A DNA stretch of 64,000 bases from Aerococcus viridans (GCF_001543285.1 NZ_CP014164.1:806001-870000); one strand, 5' to 3'. Counted from the first letter of the stretch, positions 17,070-26,559 are shown. Translations and numbers: made by a program. Notes: generated by a model from the sequence alone, not told the origin.

Positions 17070-18509
17070 ATGAAGGAAATAATTCATTTTTATCATACAA
17101 ATGACTGGCATTCTCACTTGGAGAACTGGCCAAAATTTTTACGTTATTATCAAACACAGGCGGATAAACATCAAAGTGAAGGCGAAGCCCATTTTCTTTT
17201 TGATATAGGTGATGCAGTTGACCGCCAACATCCTCTAATAGAAGCTAGTCAGGGGCAAAATATGATGATCTTGATGAATGAAATTGGGGTAGATGTTGCG
17301 ACAATTGGCAACAACGAAGGGATTGGAAGTCAGCATGATATCCTAGACAACCTGTATGAACAGGCTGATTTTCCTGTTGTTTTAGGCAATATTTTCGATA
17401 AAGAAAGTGGCCTACCACCCAAATATACCCAAGACTACACCATGATTCAAACCAATCAGGGCAGTCGGTTTGCGGTATTTGGCATGACGGCCCCATTTGA
17501 AATTTCTTATAGCGTAGTTGGCTGGGACCCGATTGATCCACTCTTGAGCATCGCACGTGTATTAAAGGACATCAAGGCAAATGAAACTTTTGATGGTATT
17601 CTGCTACTGAGTCATCTCGGTTTACCAGCAGACCGCCAAATCGCTGAGCAATTTCCAGAAATCTTGGCTATTTTCGGTGCCCACACCCACCACGTTTTAC
17701 CTGAAGGTGAGTGGGTCGGCCACACACTATTAACTGGTGGCGGTAAATACGGGCAATTTATGGGCCATCTAACCCTTGAAATTAATAAAGTTGAAGGGCA
17801 TTTATATACCCCTGGCAAAATGGCCACAGATGCGCAACAAGCTAACCCGATTATCGATTATGCACGCTATTTCAAATTGGACGAAGAATTGATCGCTTCT
17901 GACCGCATTTCTGCCTACGATGAAGACTATAACAAGGTAAATAGGTGGTTAGAAGAGGGCGAAAGCCAATTGAAAAACCAAATCGTTGGCCAATTACCTA
18001 TCACTTTAACAGCGGATGAGAATCATTTTTCACCCTTACAATACGACACCTTATTGGCCATGAAAGCAGCCAGTGGTGCAGATATTGCTATGATTAATTC
18101 GGGCTTATTTCTACAAGGATTGCCTGCTGGGCCAGTATCCAAATATGATTTGCATAAGGCACTACCACATCCTATTCGCTTAATGATGGTCGAGTGTACA
18201 GTTTCAGAATATTTGAATCAAATATACCCGCAAATTGCAAGTCTCAGACCAGATTTGCAAGCTATGCCGATTAAAGGATCAGGATTTAGAGGGCGTATTT
18301 TTGGGCAATTAATGATCTTAGATAATGAAAACTTAGACCAACTTGCACCAGATCTACCTTTGAAAATCATTACAATCGACCACCTATTGTATTTGCCGTT
18401 TTTCACGGAACTAATCAATAAAAAACATTATTTATGGGGACAACCCTTTATACGAGAACTCATTGCGGATAAGATCCAGCAAACTAGTAGTCGCGATGAA
18501 CCGCTATAG
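17070..18509 (+). CDS. YunD-like metallophosphatase/5'-nucleotidase
   Basis: A 479-residue member of the UshA/5'-nucleotidase family without a signal peptide, so cytoplasmic, like Bacillus YunD. Metal-binding motifs are present in order: HTNDWHSH (Asp12, His14), FDIGDAVD, GNNEG, LLSHLG and GAHTHH. The C-terminal nucleotidase domain follows. The substrate is unknown, probably a nucleotide or sugar phosphate. I start at ATG 17070 after GGGGTG; upstream codons in this frame run back into the MarR terminator hairpin. It is followed by yutD and yutF homologues, as in Bacillus. Confidence 0.86.
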   Translation: MKEIIHFYHTNDWHSHLENWPKFLRYYQTQADKHQSEGEAHFLFDIGDAVDRQHPLIEASQGQNMMILMNEIGVDVATIGNNEGIGSQHDILDNLYEQADFPVVLGNIFDKESGLPPKYTQDYTMIQTNQGSRFAVFGMTAPFEISYSVVGWDPIDPLLSIARVLKDIKANETFDGILLLSHLGLPADRQIAEQFPEILAIFGAHTHHVLPEGEWVGHTLLTGGGKYGQFMGHLTLEINKVEGHLYTPGKMATDAQQANPIIDYARYFKLDEELIASDRISAYDEDYNKVNRWLEEGESQLKNQIVGQLPITLTADENHFSPLQYDTLLAMKAASGADIAMINSGLFLQGLPAGPVSKYDLHKALPHPIRLMMVECTVSEYLNQIYPQIASLRPDLQAMPIKGSGFRGRIFGQLMILDNENLDQLAPDLPLKIITIDHLLYLPFFTELINKKHYLWGQPFIRELIADKIQQTSSRDEPL

Positions 18510-18547
18510 GTTAATTCATAGGCGCATAAGGCGTAAGGAGGTATGAC

Positions 18548-19267
18548 ATGTTAAGTCGTAAGAAACAAGAAGAATTAAGAGAACAACGGGCGAGTTTAAA
18601 TTACCCCGTTGCGCAAATTAAACGTACGAGTCAAGAGACCTTAGAAATTAACGGGCAATCATTTGTGCTTGTAGATAATTACCGGGATGCTTTAGATATT
18701 GAAGCGTTGGCTGACCGGTATATGGATATTTTAGATATTTATGACTTTGTCGTGGGAGACTGGTCTTATGAACAATTACGGTTGAAAGGCTTCTTTGCTG
18801 ATGATGCAAAAATTGGCTCATTAGAGCAAAAAATCAAGCATTTACCTGATTACCTACTAGAATACGGGAGTTTTGGGGCCGCTTATTTTGTGCTATTGCA
18901 TGAACGGACTGGAGATGAAATCCAAAAACGAAATGAGGCCTTTTGGACACAACAAAAAGACCAAAACCAAGAATCGTCAAGAAGTAGACAAAACAAAAAC
19001 CAATCACAAAGGTCAGCGAGTCGGAAATCTTACCAAGGGAAGAAAGCAGACAACCACCACCAATCATCTGGGCTAAAACAAAATAATGGGAAACAAAAAC
19101 AGCGACGGTCAAACAAAAAGCATGAAAGTGCTAAAGGGCCATCTTTCTCAATCTCACAAAATAAAGAGTCAAATAAAAATACCGAAAATCAAAAGCCAGT
19201 GAAGCGAAAAGTCGTCACTAAACGCCAACATTCTTTTAGTATCAAGGAAAAGGGGGATAAAGCTTAG
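18548..19267 (+). CDS. YutD family protein with basic disordered tail
   Basis: The first 120 residues match the YutD family (DUF1027), including NGQSFVLVDNYRDALD, YDFVVGDWSYEQLRLKGF and YLLEYGSFGAAYFVLLHE. Function is unknown. From about residue 125 to 239 the chain is low complexity, rich in Lys, Gln, Asn and Ser. That is a basic, probably disordered tail absent from short family members and reminiscent of nucleic-acid-binding tails. The start has a strong AAGGAGG. It ends immediately before the next start codon. Confidence 0.85.
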   Translation: MLSRKKQEELREQRASLNYPVAQIKRTSQETLEINGQSFVLVDNYRDALDIEALADRYMDILDIYDFVVGDWSYEQLRLKGFFADDAKIGSLEQKIKHLPDYLLEYGSFGAAYFVLLHERTGDEIQKRNEAFWTQQKDQNQESSRSRQNKNQSQRSASRKSYQGKKADNHHQSSGLKQNNGKQKQRRSNKKHESAKGPSFSISQNKESNKNTENQKPVKRKVVTKRQHSFSIKEKGDKA

Positions 19268-20077
19268 ATGGATCTACAAGATAAAGTTTTCTTAATCGAT
19301 TTAGATGGTACGATGTACCGTGGCGGACAACCGATAGCGGGTGCGAAGGACTTTATTGAACGCTTGATTGAAGATGGTATCCCATTTATGTTTGTGACCA
19401 ACAACGCCATGCGTAAACACCAGGCAGCAGCTGATAATTTAAATAAAATTACGGGCTTAAATGTTGAGGCCAAACATTTCTACACCTCAGTGGATACCTT
19501 GCGCTTTATCCTTGCTGAAGATTTAACATCTGGCAAGCTGATAAAAGAAACAGGCAAAGCCTATGTCATCGGAATGGATTACTTAAAAGATGAAGTAGTG
19601 GACGCAGGCTTTGAATTGACTCAAAACGTCGACCAGGACCCATGCGATGTGGTGGTCGTTGGCCTTGACCAAGAAGTGACCTATCCACAATTCATTGAAG
19701 CCTCGATTGCAGTTCAAAGAGGTGCTGCTTTCTATCTCACTAACCCAGATCTACAATTCCCTTCAAACCGAGGATTTGTGCCAGGTGCTGGTGCCATCGG
19801 TCAAGTGATCGCTGCAGCCACACGGATTCACCCAACGGTTTGCGGAAAACCCAATGCCTTGATTATTGAAGGTGCCTTAGCCAAGATGGGCTATAGCAAA
19901 GACCAAGCCGTATTTTTAGGTGACAACTTAATGACAGATATATCAGCAGCAGAAAATGCTGGTATTGATTCGATATTTATTGAAACAGGGGTACATACAA
20001 GAAATGATCTAGAAGAATTTGGCGTGATGCCAACATTGGTGGTGGAAAATTATGAAGCACTCTTATCGACCTGGTAG
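19268..20077 (+). CDS. HAD phosphatase, NagD/YutF type
   Basis: A 269-residue haloacid-dehalogenase phosphatase of the TIGR01457 group. Motif I is LIDLDGTMYRG (Asp11, Asp13), motif II MFVTNN, motif III a lysine in CGKPN, and motif IV FLGDNLMTDI. The cap placement is that of NagD-like enzymes, which dephosphorylate small phosphometabolites. The exact substrate is unknown. It directly follows yutD and overlaps the next gene by 26 bases. Confidence 0.88.
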   Translation: MDLQDKVFLIDLDGTMYRGGQPIAGAKDFIERLIEDGIPFMFVTNNAMRKHQAAADNLNKITGLNVEAKHFYTSVDTLRFILAEDLTSGKLIKETGKAYVIGMDYLKDEVVDAGFELTQNVDQDPCDVVVVGLDQEVTYPQFIEASIAVQRGAAFYLTNPDLQFPSNRGFVPGAGAIGQVIAAATRIHPTVCGKPNALIIEGALAKMGYSKDQAVFLGDNLMTDISAAENAGIDSIFIETGVHTRNDLEEFGVMPTLVVENYEALLSTW

Positions 20078-20726
20078 TCGACTGCTAAATGAAACACGTT
20101 TATGTATAGGGATTCTTGCCCTATTGATATTCTTTATTACACTAGCGATTACAGTCACAATCGCAAACGTCCCCTTATTCATGGGGTCTCTATGGTTTTC
20201 AAAATCTTTTGAAACCGTCGATTTATCCTTTTGGACAGTTGTTGACAACTACTTACAACTGCTAGCCTATCTGAATTTTCCTTGGATAGATACCTTATCT
20301 ATGTCAGACTTTCCGACCTCTGCCTCAGCAGCCTTTCATTTTATGGAAGTCAAGCACTTATTTTATTTAAATTATGGTGTGATGACGATTTCTGCCCTAA
20401 TTGGCTTCTGTTCCTTACATAAATTGAAAGTTAGCCACAATTTGTGGCGCCTATACTGGCCCTTCAAGCAACTGAGATGGCTTCCAATCATTGTAATCAT
20501 CTTACTCGTTTTTAATTTCAATACTATTTTTATCGCGTTTCATGAAATAGCCTTTAATAATGATGCTTGGTTATTTAACCCAGCCACAGATCCTATTATT
20601 CTCGTGCTCCATGAATCCTTCTTCTTATTATGCTTTGTATCTGTCTTTTTAATCTTGCAACTCGCTATTGAATGGGTTTATCGTATTGGGAAAAAGGACT
20701 TCAACCGTCAAATTTTAGGTATATAA
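20052..20726 (+). CDS. TIGR01906 family integral membrane protein
   Basis: A 224-residue protein with about four to five membrane segments (near residues 18-42, 103-122, 141-165 and 190-215). It carries the family signatures FHFMEVKHLF and FHEIAFNNDAWLFNPATDPI. The latter contains His, Asn and Asp residues that could bind a ligand or metal. Function is unknown (DUF1461). It overlaps the HAD gene by 26 bases, with GGTGGTGGAAA as ribosome-binding site, and ends the operon. Confidence 0.85.
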   Translation: MKHSYRPGSRLLNETRLCIGILALLIFFITLAITVTIANVPLFMGSLWFSKSFETVDLSFWTVVDNYLQLLAYLNFPWIDTLSMSDFPTSASAAFHFMEVKHLFYLNYGVMTISALIGFCSLHKLKVSHNLWRLYWPFKQLRWLPIIVIILLVFNFNTIFIAFHEIAFNNDAWLFNPATDPIILVLHESFFLLCFVSVFLILQLAIEWVYRIGKKDFNRQILGI

Positions 20727-20727
20727 A

Positions 20728-20776
20728 AACCAACCAAAAAGTGTCTGTAATAAGCACTTTTTGGTTGGTTTTTTGG
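20728..20776. terminator. Bidirectional terminator between convergent genes
   Basis: A 16-bp perfect stem (AACCAACCAAAAAGTG and its complement, 11-nt loop) with T-rich tracts on both strands separates the TIGR01906 gene from the reductase on the other strand. Confidence 0.85.
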
Positions 20777-20819
20777 TTTACTTTATTGATTTATTTTAAA
20801 ACTGCAAGTCATACCAACA

Positions 20820-21818
20820 TCAGTCTGTAAACATAGATGTCGAATGTAGTGGGGCAACCTGACGGTCGGGGAATAAGTAATGGGCCGCTTGATTAATAAC
20901 ATGTGGTGCTTCGCCAAAACCAGTTGCAATCAATTTTGCTTTATGCGGGTAATTGGCTATATCACCAACTGCATAGATACCGGGAATATTGGTTTGCAGA
21001 TTATGGTCTACTTGTATAGATTCATTCTCAATTTCAAGACCCCAATTTCTGATTTCATCGATTGAGGATACAAATCCATAAGTCATAAAGATATGCTCAA
21101 CATTTAGTATACGCTTTTCTTGACTACGAGCCTTGTTAACTTCTAATCCAGTCAAGAAACCGTCTTCACCAAGAAGGGTTTGTGGCACATAAGGGGTAAC
21201 GAATTCAATGTTGGCTGTTTGTTTCGCTAAGGTGACTGAATATTCATGAGCACGAAAACGGTCGCGACGATGAACCAAGTAGACTTTTTTAGCATAGTTA
21301 GCTAAAGCCAAACTGGCATCAAATGCTGAGTCACCACCACCAAGGACCGCAACTTCTTTACCTGTGTATTTAATAAAGTCTGATACATGGTATGAAATAT
21401 GCCGGCCTTCATAGTCAGGAAGACCATCAATGGCTATTTTTCGAGGTTTAAAGGAACCATTACCGGCGGCAATAATGACTGCGCCCGCTATATAGGTCGA
21501 CTTGCTGGTTTGAATCGTAAAGTCTTGGTCAATTTTTTGAATATTTAGGACTTTTTCGTTTAGATGAATATCTGTGGTAGCAGAAAATCGGTCTAATTGT
21601 GCTTGTAGAACTTGGCTTAACTCGAGACCGGTTATTTTAGGGTATGCCGGAATATCGAATATGTTTTTTCCAGGATATAAGGCTTTTGGTTGGCCACCGA
21701 TTTCAGGTAATGAGTCTACTAAGCGGACACTTAGGTTCCGCATACCTGCGTAAAAGGCGGCAAACAGACCTACTGGACCAGCCCCGACAATGAGGAGGTC
21801 CGTTCTATTATTTGTCAT
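20820..21818 (-). CDS. Ferredoxin/flavodoxin-NADP+ reductase (YumC type)
   Basis: A 332-residue flavoprotein of the thioredoxin-reductase-like ferredoxin-NADP+ reductase class. It shows the N-terminal FAD site VGAGPVGLF (11-19), the second FAD motif region AVGDIANYP near the C-terminus, and the NADPH motif VLGGGDSAFD. The CxxC redox pair of thioredoxin reductase is absent, which supports the YumC assignment. I start at the ATG at 21818 rather than the GTG three codons upstream. It is near a YuiD homologue, as in Bacillus. Confidence 0.88.
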   Translation of the reverse strand: MTNNRTDLLIVGAGPVGLFAAFYAGMRNLSVRLVDSLPEIGGQPKALYPGKNIFDIPAYPKITGLELSQVLQAQLDRFSATTDIHLNEKVLNIQKIDQDFTIQTSKSTYIAGAVIIAAGNGSFKPRKIAIDGLPDYEGRHISYHVSDFIKYTGKEVAVLGGGDSAFDASLALANYAKKVYLVHRRDRFRAHEYSVTLAKQTANIEFVTPYVPQTLLGEDGFLTGLEVNKARSQEKRILNVEHIFMTYGFVSSIDEIRNWGLEIENESIQVDHNLQTNIPGIYAVGDIANYPHKAKLIATGFGEAPHVINQAAHYLFPDRQVAPLHSTSMFTD

Positions 21819-21857
21819 TGTGATCACTTTCTAATTAGATTTTATGATGTTGGCGGA

Positions 21858-22367
21858 TTATAATGGGAGGTTTAATAGGTTGTAGATAAAGCGGACACCT
21901 AACGTAACAAGTACACCAGTGGTCATACCACCAATAACCTCTGAAGGTTTGTGGCCTAGATAATCATTAATGACCATACGGTCCTCATCAAGTGTATTTA
22001 ATTTAGCTAATAGATCTGAATCGTCAGTTTCTCTAGCCTTTTCTTTTAAAATCTTCATAAGGTTATAGATTAAAACCCCTTGCTCCCCATCCTGGCGACG
22101 AACCCCCATGGCATCAAACATGACAATCATACCAAAACAAACGGCGATGGCTACATTAGGAGAAAAGAATCCATATTGAAGAATCAAAGAAGTGATTAGC
22201 GAAGTAACGGCAGCCGAGTGGGAACTAGGCATACCACCTGTAGCATGAATGATGGAAAAATTAGCATTTGGTTTCTTAAAGAAAACAGCTATAGGATATT
22301 TAACCAACTGTGCAATCATGATTGCTGCAAAGGTAACGACTAAAGGAAAATTAGTTGTTGTATTCAT
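21858..22367 (-). CDS. Divergent PAP2/YuiD family membrane protein
   Basis: A 169-residue membrane protein of the DUF212/YuiD family, related to acid phosphatase/vanadium haloperoxidase enzymes. The visible catalytic-type signature is GGMPSSHSAAV near residues 45-55, with a later GHKPSEVIGG. It has four to five hydrophobic segments. It may dephosphorylate a lipid phosphate, but the substrate is unknown. The start ATG at 22367 follows AAGGAGG; the frame stays open upstream without homology. Confidence 0.85.
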   Translation of the reverse strand: MNTTTNFPLVVTFAAIMIAQLVKYPIAVFFKKPNANFSIIHATGGMPSSHSAAVTSLITSLILQYGFFSPNVAIAVCFGMIVMFDAMGVRRQDGEQGVLIYNLMKILKEKARETDDSDLLAKLNTLDEDRMVINDYLGHKPSEVIGGMTTGVLVTLGVRFIYNLLNLPL

Positions 22368-22557
22368 GTTTTCCTCCTTGAATTTATTTAATTCAATAAT
22401 AGCATGAAAAAGATTCAATCGGAAAATGTTTCGATGTAAAAAGAGAAAATAAGAAAACTTTATCAACTAGGAGGGATAAAAATTATTCAATCATTAAATG
22501 GAGAATTTTCGCTCAGTATTTGTTACAATAAGTATAGAAATAAATAGGAGGCAGAAA

Positions 22558-23145
22558 ATGACTTATCCACAATTAGATATTAAAGATACGCAATTGAAAG
22601 CGACGATTGAAACAAATAAAGGCACTTTCCAAGTTGCACTATTTCCAGAATTAGCGCCAAAAACAGTAGAAAACTTTGTAACCCTAGGTAAACAAGGTTA
22701 CTACGACGGTGTTATTTTCCACCGTGTAATTCCTAACTTTATGATTCAAGGGGGCGACCCATCTGGAACTGGTATGGGTGGGACTTCAATTTATGGGGAC
22801 AAATTCGAAGATGAATTCAATCTTGAATTGTTCAACATTAACGGAGCCTTATCAATGGCGAATGCAGGACCTAATACGAATGGTTCACAATTCTTCGTTG
22901 TAACAGCTAAAGAAGTACCTGCACAAATGTTAGGACAACTTAAAGCTGGTGGTTGGCCAGAAGAGATTATAGAAGCCTACAGCGAAAACGGTGGAACACC
23001 ATGGTTAGATCAAAAACATACGGTATTTGGTCAAGTTGTTTCTGGTATGGATGTTGTTTACAATATTGAAGACCAACCTCGTAATGCATCAGACAAACCT
23101 TTAGAAGAAGTTGTTATTACTAGTGTCACTTTTGAAAACGAATAA
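22558..23145 (+). CDS. Cyclophilin-type peptidyl-prolyl isomerase
   Basis: A 195-residue cytoplasmic cyclophilin (PpiB type) that catalyses cis-trans isomerisation at proline. It has the classic [19 protein letters not shown] and [11 protein letters not shown] motifs containing the catalytic Arg, Phe, Met and Gln residues. An insertion around residues 125-150 ([20 protein letters not shown]) is common in Lactobacillales forms. The start ATG 22558 follows AGGAGG. It is the first gene of a short run leading to pgi. Confidence 0.94.
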   Translation: MTYPQLDIKDTQLKATIETNKGTFQVALFPELAPKTVENFVTLGKQGYYDGVIFHRVIPNFMIQGGDPSGTGMGGTSIYGDKFEDEFNLELFNINGALSMANAGPNTNGSQFFVVTAKEVPAQMLGQLKAGGWPEEIIEAYSENGGTPWLDQKHTVFGQVVSGMDVVYNIEDQPRNASDKPLEEVVITSVTFENE

Positions 23146-23172
23146 GCTACACACTAGAAAGGATGCAACTTC

Positions 23173-23559
23173 ATGACAACTAAAGAATTTCCATACCACA
23201 TTGGTGATGTAGTTGAAGGTGAAGTAACAGGTTTACAACCATATGGTGTCTTTGTTCAATTAGACGAAGACCATCAAGGTTTAATCCACATATCCGAAAT
23301 CAATCATGGCTATGTGAGCAACGTGGAGGATAAATTTACTATCGGTCAAAAACTGAAGGTAAAGATTATCGATATCGATGAGTTTACAGGCAAAATGAGT
23401 TTGTCAATTCGAGCATTAAAAAAACTTGCAACCTCTAATAAACCTGCTAAGAATGCTTGGCCTAAAAAACGTCATGCACCAAAAATTGGCTTTGTCTCCA
23501 TAGAAGAACAATTGCCGGGATGGGTTGAGGAAGCGCTACAAAAGATGGCTACAAAATAA
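23173..23559 (+). CDS. S1 RNA-binding protein (CvfD/YugI)
   Basis: A 128-residue protein with a single N-terminal S1 domain (residues 8-78: GDVVEGEVTGLQPYGVFVQL, GLIHISEI, GQKLKVKIIDID, KMSLSIRAL) and a basic C-terminal tail. CvfD/YugI proteins bind the ribosome or RNA and affect post-transcriptional control and cold or stress tolerance in streptococci and Bacillus. It lies directly before pgi, as yugI does in relatives. Confidence 0.88.
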   Translation: MTTKEFPYHIGDVVEGEVTGLQPYGVFVQLDEDHQGLIHISEINHGYVSNVEDKFTIGQKLKVKIIDIDEFTGKMSLSIRALKKLATSNKPAKNAWPKKRHAPKIGFVSIEEQLPGWVEEALQKMATK

Positions 23560-23584
23560 TATTTTATAAATGAGGAGTATTAAA

Positions 23585-24931
23585 ATGGGACATATCAAAT
23601 TTGATTATAGTAATACTGACCAATTTATTGCAGAACACGAATTAACACAAATGCAACCGTTAGTTACGGCAGCAGATACAATCTTACGTGAAGGTACTGG
23701 TGCAGGTAGCGATTATATCGGTTGGGTTGATTTACCAAAAGCATATGATAAAGAAGAGTATGCACGCATTAAAAAAGCAGCAGCTAAGATTCAATCTGAT
23801 TCAGATGTATTAGTTGTATTAGGTATCGGTGGTTCTTACTTAGGTGCTAAATCAGCAATCGACTTTTTATCTCATTCATTTTCAAACTTACAATCTAAAG
23901 AAGAACGTAAAACACCACAAGTCTTCTTTGCAGGTAACAGCTTAAGCTCAACTTACATTGCAGAATTAATCGAAACAATTGGGGATAGAGACTTCTCTGT
24001 AAATGTTATTTCTAAATCAGGTACGACTACTGAAACGGCTGTAGCATTCCGTATCTTCAAAAAATTATTAGAAGAAAAATATGGTGAAGCAGCTAAAGAA
24101 CGTATTTACGCGACTACAGATAAAGCAAATGGCGCATTAAAATCTGAAGCTGATGCTGAAGGATACGAGTCATTCGTTATTCCGGATGCAGTTGGTGGAC
24201 GTTTCACTGTATTAACACCAGTTGGTTTATTACCAATTGCTGTTTCAGGTGCAGATATCGATGCCTTAATGCAAGGTGCGGCTGACGCGATGGAAGCATA
24301 CAGTGATGCTGATTTAAGTAAAAATGAAGCTTACCAATATGCTGCATTACGTAATGTCCTATACCGTAAAGGTAAAGTAACTGAGTTATTAATCAACTAT
24401 GAACCAAAATTACAATACTTCTCAGAATGGTGGAAACAATTATTCGGAGAATCAGAAGGTAAAGACGGAAAAGGGATTTATCCATCAAGTGCAAACTTTA
24501 CTACGGACTTACACTCTCTAGGGCAATATATTCAAGAAGGGCAACGTAACTTATTCGAAACTGTTGTGAAAGTAGACAAACCAAGCAAATCAATTTCAAT
24601 TCCTGCCTTTGATGAAGACTTAGATGGTTTAGGTTACTTAGAAGGTAAAGATGTTGACTTTGTAAACACTAAAGCCTTCCAAGGTACTGTTTTAGCGCAT
24701 ACAGACGGTGACGTACCTAACTTCGTGTTAACGATTCCAGAAATGGACGCTTACTCATTAGGATATATGATCTATTTCTTTGAAATTGCTGTTGCGATTT
24801 CTGGATACTTAAATGGTGTAAATCCATTCAACCAACCAGGGGTAGAAGCATACAAGAAAAATATGTTTGCCTTATTAGGTAAACCAGGCTTCGAAGATTT
24901 AGCAACTGAATTGAACGAACGATTGAAATAA
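23585..24931 (+). CDS. pgi: Glucose-6-phosphate isomerase
   Basis: Interconverts glucose-6-phosphate and fructose-6-phosphate in glycolysis. The 448-residue protein carries the sugar-phosphate loop [43 protein letters not shown], the catalytic Glu region in [20 protein letters not shown], and the C-terminal Lys in [11 protein letters not shown] 23585 is preceded by GAGGAG. It ends at a strong terminator whose T tract is the target-site duplication of the first IS30 copy. It receives glucose-6-phosphate from the sucrose locus. Confidence 0.97.
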   Translation: MGHIKFDYSNTDQFIAEHELTQMQPLVTAADTILREGTGAGSDYIGWVDLPKAYDKEEYARIKKAAAKIQSDSDVLVVLGIGGSYLGAKSAIDFLSHSFSNLQSKEERKTPQVFFAGNSLSSTYIAELIETIGDRDFSVNVISKSGTTTETAVAFRIFKKLLEEKYGEAAKERIYATTDKANGALKSEADAEGYESFVIPDAVGGRFTVLTPVGLLPIAVSGADIDALMQGAADAMEAYSDADLSKNEAYQYAALRNVLYRKGKVTELLINYEPKLQYFSEWWKQLFGESEGKDGKGIYPSSANFTTDLHSLGQYIQEGQRNLFETVVKVDKPSKSISIPAFDEDLDGLGYLEGKDVDFVNTKAFQGTVLAHTDGDVPNFVLTIPEMDAYSLGYMIYFFEIAVAISGYLNGVNPFNQPGVEAYKKNMFALLGKPGFEDLATELNERLK

Positions 24932-24950
24932 GTGTTTTAAATTCACGTTT

Positions 24951-24986
24951 AAAAAGATGTCGAACAACTCTGTTCGACATCTTTTT
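24951..24986 (+). terminator. pgi terminator
   Basis: A perfect 16-bp stem (AAAAAGATGTCGAACA / TGTTCGACATCTTTTT) with a 4-nt loop. The following T-rich sequence (24982-24994) is duplicated on the far side of the insertion sequence. Confidence 0.92.
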
Positions 24987-25151
24987 GTATTTTTGCTTAA
25001 TTGCAATATCAAATGCATAAAAAATTTTAAAAACCTTTATAGACAGCGAATTACTCAATAATCCAGTATTACCAATGCTTTGAAGCCATTGACGGCAGGG
25101 AGTGTTTCATCCCTTACCATTTTTCAGGTGAGTTGTTGGTGGTTCTGACCC

Positions 25152-25219
25152 AAGAGGATAGGTTAGCTGAGTCAAGAGAAGGAGCAAAGCGGCTCTTGAC
25201 TCAGCTAACCTATCCTCTT
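25152..25219. repeat. 27-bp perfect inverted repeat inside IS copy 1
   Basis: Arms 25152-25178 and 25193-25219 are exact reverse complements separated by 14 bp. The stem can extend through partly matching flanks (TTGTTGG...TTCT against AGAACCAACAA). It lies between the transposase stop codon and the IS end. There is no T run, so it is not a canonical terminator. Confidence 0.9.
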
Positions 25220-25243
25220 ATCCTATAGAACCAACAAAACACC

Positions 25244-26311
25244 TTAAGCTGCTTGTAAATCGGCCAGTTCTTCCTGAAGGCGTTCTGCAGGTGTTGTATA
25301 GCCCATTATTTTTCTTGGTCTGTGGTTGATCGTATCGGTTACTTCCAGTAAATACGAATAGGACAATGGACGCAGAGTGACTCCCTTTGGGATAAATTCT
25401 CGGAGCATGCGGTTATGCCTTTCGTTCGTTCCTTTCTCCCAAGAAGCATACGCATGAGTAAAGAAAACCTGAACGTCTTCAGCGATGCTTTCGATAAGAG
25501 ACAGACTTGAAAACTCAGAGCCGTTATCAGTTGTGAGTGACTTGAACTGTTCTAGCCCCTGTTTTTTCATCAAGTCAAGCACGCCTTTTTGAACCAGCGC
25601 TGCGCCTTTTCCCCAAACTTTCTTAGTGAGGCAGTAGCGTGTTTTCCGTTCAACCATAGTGATGATGACAGGCTCATTTTTTGTTTTCTTACCTAATACT
25701 AAATCGACTTCCCAATGCCCAAATTCTTCCCTCGAGAGTACTTCTGGAGAGCGATCTTCGATACTGCGTCCCAAGTGTTTAGCGTTATGACCTTTAGGTT
25801 CAGAAACGGTTGTTTTTCGTGGCCGCATCCTAGTCTTCATAGGCAAATCGATATTACGGATTGGAAGTACGGCAGCATTTATCAAAGCGTAAACGGTCTT
25901 CGTGCATGGTACGCGTTCGTCAGGGTGCAACTTTCTATAAGAGTGTACAAAAGTATCCACACTATGAATCCGCAACCCTTTCTTGGGTGCTAGATTTTCA
26001 GGTAAGGCAGCAAGGAAAGCCGCAGAATATTTATTATGATCCCGCGCATGCGAGTTCTCACGATTTTCTTTATAAACCCGTGCGCCTGAGGCGGCAATAT
26101 ACTGCTCGTAATAATTGCGCTTATAGTCAAGCTGGCGCGTTCTACCGCGTTTCAACTCACGAGAAACAGTGGGTTGGCTGACCCCTAATTCTCGCGCCAT
26201 TTCAGCTTGTTTATAGGTGCCGCTTTTCGCCATCTGTTCCAGCATTCCGCGTTGGATGTCAGTAAGTTGTTTGAAGGTGCGCTTTTCTGTGATACAATTA
26301 TTTTTGGTCAT
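25244..26311 (-). CDS. IS30-family transposase
   Basis: A 355-residue DDE transposase. The N-terminal half has the IS30-type helix-turn-helix (FKQLTDIQRGMLEQMAKSGT and MARELGVSQPTVSRELKRG). The catalytic core shows the first Asp in WEVDLVLG, the second in TTDNGSEF, and the Glu in EKGTNERHNRMLREF, as expected for the family. The frame is intact, so the element is probably active. It reads away from the rrn operon toward pgi. Confidence 0.95.
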   Translation of the reverse strand: MTKNNCITEKRTFKQLTDIQRGMLEQMAKSGTYKQAEMARELGVSQPTVSRELKRGRTRQLDYKRNYYEQYIAASGARVYKENRENSHARDHNKYSAAFLAALPENLAPKKGLRIHSVDTFVHSYRKLHPDERVPCTKTVYALINAAVLPIRNIDLPMKTRMRPRKTTVSEPKGHNAKHLGRSIEDRSPEVLSREEFGHWEVDLVLGKKTKNEPVIITMVERKTRYCLTKKVWGKGAALVQKGVLDLMKKQGLEQFKSLTTDNGSEFSSLSLIESIAEDVQVFFTHAYASWEKGTNERHNRMLREFIPKGVTLRPLSYSYLLEVTDTINHRPRKIMGYTTPAERLQEELADLQAA

Positions 26312-26447
26312 GTAGATACCCCTTATACTTTTGGTTTGGTTGCTAACAAGTATATCGTATCTACATGATTTTTTTGTTTATTTCCTTATGCATTTCATTT
26401 TACAATTTACCTTTTTGTATTTTTGATAAAAAAAGACAAAAAAACTA

Positions 26448-26476
26448 TTGACGAAAAACTGCTTTGTTGATAATAT
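26448..26476 (+). promoter_or_regulatory. rrn promoter P1
   Basis: TTGACG, 17 bp, TAATAT, preceded by an A-rich tract resembling an UP element. It lies 37 bp after the right end of IS copy 1. Confidence 0.7.
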
Positions 26477-26529
26477 AAATCTTGTCGATTCGGACCAAAA
26501 CCAATCGAAAAAAAGCAATAAAAAAAAGA

Positions 26530-26559
26530 TTGACAAGTTCTGATAGGACATGCTATCAT
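26530..26559 (+). promoter_or_regulatory. rrn promoter P2
   Basis: TTGACA, 18 bp, TATCAT, preceded by long A runs. Confidence 0.75.

Larger units (their letters stand above)
24995..26411 (-). mobile_element. IS30-family insertion sequence, copy 1
   Basis: This 1417-bp element is identical to the copy at 34043-35459 as far as I can compare. Its ends are imperfect inverted repeats: left GCTTAATTGCAATATCAAAT and right, read inward, GGTAAATTGTAAAATGAAAT, about 21 of 26 positions matching. It is flanked by a 13-bp direct repeat, TTTTTGTATTTTT, at 24982-24994 and 26412-26424. It carries one transposase gene on the minus strand and a 250-bp non-coding segment with a long hairpin. It lies between the pgi terminator and the first rrn promoter. 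Confidence 0.93.

Noticed and set aside
25715..26181. Frames antisense to the IS30 transposase
   Set aside because: They mirror the transposase coding sequence, have no ribosome-binding sites and repeat identically in copy 2.
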